Shown: positions 59,607-64,000 of the stretch, piece after piece
Layout: every line of letters begins with the position of its first letter
How positions within the stretch are numbered: the stretch's first letter is position 1
NCBI GenBank assembly: GCA_037039685.1
Contig: JAWNGF010000001.1
Location: 1,364,001 to 1,428,000 of the forward strand
Direction: 5' to 3'
DNA: 64,000 nt
Source: Ceratobasidium sp. AG-K
Lineage: Eukaryota; Basidiomycota; Agaricomycetes; Cantharellales; Ceratobasidiaceae
Program-made: the position numbers and the translations under genes
Notes under the pieces: model-generated
What the model was told of the DNA's origin: nothing
The model's database searches: none
What the model saw: the letters and a program-made list of their open reading frames with translations, nothing else

Positions 59607-62193
59607 ATGACTGAGAACTTTGATCCTAACTCGGTGAAATTATCTCTTGAACCGCCTTACCGCGACGATAATGGAAAACCAATAGCAAACCTGCGAGATA
59701 TTACTCAAGATGGGCAGCTAGTATTCGAAGAGTCAGTTTATCTCTTATTATGATGTAAGCTCCTCTCAAGCCATCTTGACCAGGAAACAGAGCCCATCCG
59801 CCGCACTAGCACCGCAACTGAAACGACTTCACGATTTAATCACGTCTCGCAAACGAGAGTTTCGGTCGATAACGGAAGCACGAGTCCTAGCTGACGGTGC
59901 TGGCATTGTTGGCACAGCGCTAGCACCAGGGACAACACAAAACGACGCCTCTCAGGATGTCGTGATGGACGAGGATGGACCGGAAGGGCACGCCCAAGAA
60001 CAAACTGGCGAAGGGCAGGCGCTATCAGCATCGACACTGAACCCAGAGAGTTTGATGCAGCTTCGTCGAGACATGACACAACGTTTAGAGTTAGTCGCGA
60101 ATTTCTTTCGTAACTATTCCTATTGACATATCCACAGGGAGGCGCACCACAGCATGAATGCTGCCCTGGACTTGCTTAATTGTCTGCTTGCGATCAATAC
60201 ACTTTCAAGTAATCCCTCTGTCCCAACTGCCACGAACCCAACAGCAGGTATCTCTGGACTAGGTTCCAACACCCCCAATCAAACCGCACCAGCTCCTCTC
60301 ACGCTCGCCCCGTCTGTACTTGTCCTCCCGTCGGTTCAGCCTTCTGTCGCCGTCATGAATGCCCAGATTGGTATCACCACCCGAGACGCCGGGGTTCGGA
60401 AAGCTGCTGGAATACTGCGGCACGCTGCTCTAGCAGCAGCGGAAGAAATCGAACGCGCAGGGAGGGGTGGAGGATCCGGCCCAGTGCAAGGACGATATGA
60501 CGTTAGTTATTGGGCAACTGCACTGCGACTACGCCAGGCGTGTTGGGCTCTACTACCTGCACCATTACCACCAGGAGCCGGTCCGGCACTCAAGGGCTCG
60601 AGCCGCACCTCGAAAGATATTCTACTTGGATTTGCGTTGGAAGGCTGTAGGTCCTTTAACTAATGGTCGGGCAAGACTGATACTCGTTTTCATTAGCTCC
60701 GCCATCATGCCGTAGATTGGCCTTTGGGATCATTCCCACTACAAACTCTCAAAAATCGCAGACTACTTCCGATGATAAACCGCCTCCACTCTTGTTGTTC
60801 CCACAACTACAAAATCGTCGGCTTCGAGTTTCACTCCGAATTAACGGGCAAAAATACTCTGGTCCGATCGATTCGTCCTCAGACGCGTCTACACAACTGC
60901 CCGGGGTTCGACCAGGATCAGCAAGTCAGACCTTGAACAACTTGATGCGAGAAGCGCAGCAGGAGGTTGTCGAACACGAGATATTTCAAGAGGTGAGTTC
61001 TCTAATAGGTATCAGTTTGTCAATCTCACCTGTTTCACAGCTCGGGACCCAAGCCCGTTACGTGGGAACTTTAGTGTCTCAAATGTCGATGACTGTTATC
61101 GAGTTAGAGATCACGCAAGACATGTCGCTACTATTCGAACGGGTAAGAGGATCATATATTCCCCAGTAACATTCTGTAACAGCCGGCAGGTCTCGACTGA
61201 GGAAGAAGACTTGAATGAGGAATCATCCATTACAGACCCTACCCAACCAGATGTCGTAACATGCACACTTATTCGACAAGTTCTTGTCATTCTCCTTGCA
61301 CGCGCTCATCGAGGCGCCCTCCTGGATGGAATCTCATCCTCGAACGCCACCGCTGCGATTAGCGCACCCGCAGCTCTGCGTAAGCAGGTTCCGATCTTGG
61401 GCCCAGTTATATCGTTGCTTCGATACCGCACGATGGTTCAAAGGGTTGACCTGGAGCTCAAGAAGGTGTTGGTCGGGATGGGAAGAGCGGGAATAGACGC
61501 TACGTTGACCACGACGGGTGTGAGCGAGCCTGGCAGGGCGTTTGTCGAGAGTCTTTCCCGATATGTGGATACCCTTGGAGATAATGCGTTCCAGTCGACT
61601 CTGCACCATCGCTTGGACCACAGCTTGTCGCTAAGTGGAGAGGCATTATTGAGGATAGAGGACAAGTGGGTACTACTCGAGCTTCCTAGTTCAGCTACTT
61701 ATACGGGCGGGCAGGCATCTCATCCAAGTCACCTTCCAGTCCCCGACTCTGCTAAAACTTCATGTGGTACAGTCGCAAATCACCGTGCACGACCACGGGC
61801 AGCTGGGCAGCTTTTTGCGCACGGATGTTGCCGCTCGTGTGATTCAGTACATTCAGGATGTAGCGAAAGGGTTCGTGGGTGAACCTGCGACGGGGAAAAA
61901 TCTGGAATATGCCAAGTCTTGGTTTGTCGATCCAATTGGTGGTTACTGTATAGGAAGATGGCCGGGCGGGAAAGGGTGAGTTCAAACCACGCATTTTGAG
62001 ACATGCTATGCCTAACCGCTCGCCCAGTCGATTCCAACTGGTGATCCAAGAAAGCGGGTACCTGATATGCGAAGCGACCATTGAATCCCAAAACAGACAA
62101 ACCACGTCCAAGTTTGAAGATGTGCCCAAAGGAACATCGTTGAAAGTCTGGATTCACTCGCTCATGTCTGCTTCCTCTCGACCCACGGTGTAA
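59607..62193 (+). CDS. MED17: Mediator complex subunit 17
   Basis: MED17 (Srb4) is a central subunit of the Mediator head module that contacts RNA polymerase II. The N-terminus MTENFDPNSVKLSLEPPYRD, then SIANLRDITQDGQLVFEE-like text, resembles the family's opening. Splices at 59730s and 60090s add KQSPSAALAPQLKRLHDLIT, then EAHHSMNAALDLLNCLLAI, typical of the helical N-domain. The middle has VRKAAGILRHAALAAAEEIE and YWATALRLRQACWALLPAPL, then SPPSCRRLAFGIIPTTNSQK and RRLRVSLRINGQKYSGPI. The end reads VHDHGQLGSFLRTDVAARVI and, after the last intron, RFQLVIQESGYLICEATIES, stopping at 62191-62193. About 690 residues. The splice before VHDHG (acceptor near 61772) is the least certain join. Confidence 0.85.
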
Positions 62194-62504
62194 CAATCAG
62201 CTTACAATTGACTCTATTTCACGTATGCGTGTGTGGGCATGATAAAGTCCCGCTCACTGTGTTCAGGTCCTTGTCGTTGCCCCTGGTCGGGATCGACCTG
62301 CGGTGCCTTTTGCCCGTATGTATGCGCCGATCCGGTGCCTCAATCGGTCCCTATTTGGTGCCCCTCTGGCCAATACGGTCCAGTCGGTGTCTTTCAAACA
62401 GGGGGCTACGACGACGGTTGCTCTTCATCGCCAGAAAACAGGGGCAAGTTTGCTGTATATAAACCACTGACCACCGTTCCCTTCAGACACTCTCGTTCCC
62501 CGTA
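62194..62504. other. Intergenic region before the CPL1-like gene
   Basis: About 310 bp. A short Cys-rich open frame overlaps it (around 62233-62505) but lacks a signal peptide and splice support; a TATATAAA box at 62455-62462 lies about 45 bp before the next start. Confidence 0.45.
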
Positions 62505-63615
62505 ATGCGTTTCCTGGTCCCTCTTTTCGCTTTCTGCTCGCTCGTTGCGGGGCGCATGGCCACTCCGCACCATCGCACTGTCGATACTTGCGCGAATATT
62601 GACATCACTCTCCTCGGACTCATTCGCCTCGACGTGTGCGTATGCCTCGGAGGTGTAGACGCTCTCCTCTCGGGGCACGGTTCTCTTCTTACTGGGGGAG
62701 TGGGGGCCAAGGCCAAAGTCCAAGCTGCGGTACGCACCGACGTCTTGGGGGAGCGTATACTAACGATCGATCGCATAGATTAATACTGGCAAAGAGAAGC
62801 GTACGTGCATCTACCCCGACTATGCAATCCCCTCGTGCTCCAAGAAGAACCTATGCGACTTCAAGTGTCCGCGTAAGTCTGTTCTCGCCTCTGAAATTGC
62901 GCTAACCATGTCGTAGCTGGGCGAGTCAAGGTCAATGGACAATGCGTCTGTCCGTATGGTCAATACGACTGCAATGGCAAGTGCAAGCCAGGCCCGTGCT
63001 CGTCCCAAACTCCGCGCCCAGACTCTGGCTGTCGTGTATGCAACCACGAATTCAAGAGCAAGAACAAACGCCAGGGACACGGCGTGCCCAACTGGGCCCG
63101 TCGCTCGCTCAGCGCTGCTCACTGTCAAGCCGGATCCGAAATGTGTGGGGTGTATGGTAGGCCGGATGCGTGGGAGTGTTTGAATGTCGCCGAGGATTTG
63201 GAGAGCTGTGGTGGATGTGTCTTGTAAGTTTTGTTTTATTATCAAGTGGGCGGGTACTAAGTGGAGGATAGTCCATTCTTTCCTAGACAGACTCCTGGTG
63301 TGGATTGCTCGGCTTTGCCTGGAGTTGAAAGCGTCCAGTGTCGCAAGGGTAAGTCTAGAGTATAAAATTTGGGACCGGGCTGACGTTGGTACAGGTCTTT
63401 GCGAAGTGAGTAAGTGTGCCGTGAATTGGACGCTAGCCGGTGATGGCCACTCGTGTGAGTCCAAGATCCGTTGGTTAGGAGCTCTCGGGACGACGAGGTC
63501 AAAGGCAGCGGCTTTGCGGGCAGACCTTGGTGATCGCTCTTTCTTTTTGGGTATTTTCTTCGAGGTGCTTTGGTACCGTCCCATCGTTTGTATTGTTGTC
63601 GCTATCTCGCTATGA
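62505..63615 (+). CDS. Secreted Cys-rich protein with CPL1-like domain
   Basis: The start MRFLVPLFAFCSLVAG is a signal peptide. Next come TCANIDITLLGLIRLDVCVC and, after a GTACGC..CATAG intron with CTAAC branch, INTGKEKRTCIYPDYAIPSC and SKKNLCDFKCP. A following exon has GRVKVNGQCVCPYGQYDCNG. The CPL1-like domain reads AWECLNVAEDLESCGGCV, FPFFPRQTPGVDCSALPGVE and CEVSKCAVNWTLAGDGHSCE, with its typical Cys spacing. CPL1 of Cryptococcus is a secreted virulence-linked protein; homologs are common in basidiomycetes and mostly uncharacterised. The last 50 residues (ending IVCIVVAISL) look like read-through, so a further intron may change the C-terminus. Confidence 0.8.
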
Positions 63616-64000
63616 AATTGCTTATTGGTCCTAGCCGGTCTCAAACCAAACAAATCCCGGCTCGGTTTCACGGCTTGGCAAGAAGCATGGGATGTTCCGA
63701 CCTCATGGTTACGGCGATCCGGTATCTTAAGCCCGGATAGCATGTACACCTTGTTCAGCCGAGGTCCCCAACACGAGGAAGAGAATCACAGGCAACATAT
63801 GTATTGGTGATTCGCGAGGAGCATACAGTGTGTGCTATGGATGCTCTCAGTTGAGTTGATCGGAGGGTTTAGTGGCGGTAACTCTATACTGATAGGAGCC
63901 CGTCCTTGTCGGATGTGGCGGTCGTTTCGGTGAATGTGCTGGCCGTCTTTAGTGAGCCGACGGTTGGACCGCTAGGGGCCGTGTGCTGTGGATGACGTGG
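63616..64000. other. 3' flank to the window end, no gene seen
   Basis: Nothing convincing on either strand. A 309-codon minus-strand frame (62820-63749) overlaps the CPL1-like gene and is judged a shadow. Confidence 0.4.

Noticed and set aside
62233..62505. Short Cys-rich frame before the CPL1-like gene
   Set aside because: No signal peptide, no splice support, and it lies in the promoter with a TATATAAA box.
62820..63749. 309-codon minus-strand ORF
   Set aside because: It overlaps the CPL1-like gene, whose signal peptide, Cys spacing and splice sites are convincing. The minus frame has no motif.

Overview
The window is nuclear DNA of a filamentous basidiomycete. Genes lie on both strands and are split by many short introns (mostly 45-65 nt, GT-AG, with CTAAC/CTCAC-like branch sites). 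Intergenic spaces are short. The gene set is eukaryotic and fungal: Zn2Cys6 regulators, SKN7, the RNR2 small subunit, an external NADH dehydrogenase, IMP2, CMC2, MED17 and a CPL1-like secreted protein. Protein sequences look most like Agaricomycetes; the tandem F-box family and the small 'CLG..RPDWL' regulators would fit Cantharellales such as Rhizoctonia/Ceratobasidium, but that placement is an inference from memory and not tested.

Layout, left to right. 1-11.4 kb: a TRF4-type poly(A) polymerase (-), CMC2 (+), a small Zn2Cys6 regulator (+), a secreted intradiol dioxygenase with two micro-exons (-), mitochondrial ATP synthase beta (+), and a second Zn2Cys6 regulator of the same small family (-). 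11.4-14.1 kb is the largest space without a recognisable gene. 14.1-25.1 kb: EF-hand external NADH dehydrogenase (-), CLP1 (+, with an apparent AT-AC intron and a GC-AG intron), the FAN1 nuclease (+, with an unusual long C-terminal tail), and fructose-1,6-bisphosphatase (-). 25.6 kb: an intron-containing tRNA. 27.2-34.2 kb: SKN7 (+, with tandem hexapeptide and polyQ tracts) and two tandem F-box proteins (-). 35.1-48.3 kb: NUP82-like nucleoporin (-), proteasome alpha-7 (+), a CCCH zinc-finger protein (-), VMA21 (+), a Ser/Pro-rich disordered protein (-), a doubtful tiny gene (+), and RNR2 (+). 48.5-64 kb: ALG8 (-), IMP2 (+, frameshifted in this sequence), ATE1 (-), a DUF2828/VWA protein (+, also with a frameshift), protein phosphatase inhibitor 2 (+), a small single-pass membrane protein (-), MED17 (+) and a CPL1-like secreted protein (+).

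The genes do not form one pathway. Most are conserved housekeeping genes, and several stand head-to-head over 88-420 bp and could share promoters (ALG8/IMP2, CCCH/VMA21, NUP82/PRE10, external NADH dehydrogenase/CLP1, TRF4/CMC2, ATE1/DUF2828). No mobile element, CRISPR array or biosynthetic cluster was seen. The most unusual signals are at the level of splicing (AT-AC intron, 6-nt and 11-nt micro-exons) and in lineage-specific extensions of FAN1 and SKN7. Exon models were assembled by eye from reading frames, splice sites and family motifs. Gene ends are firmer than starts for FAN1, ATE1, the Ser/Pro-rich protein and F-box protein 1.
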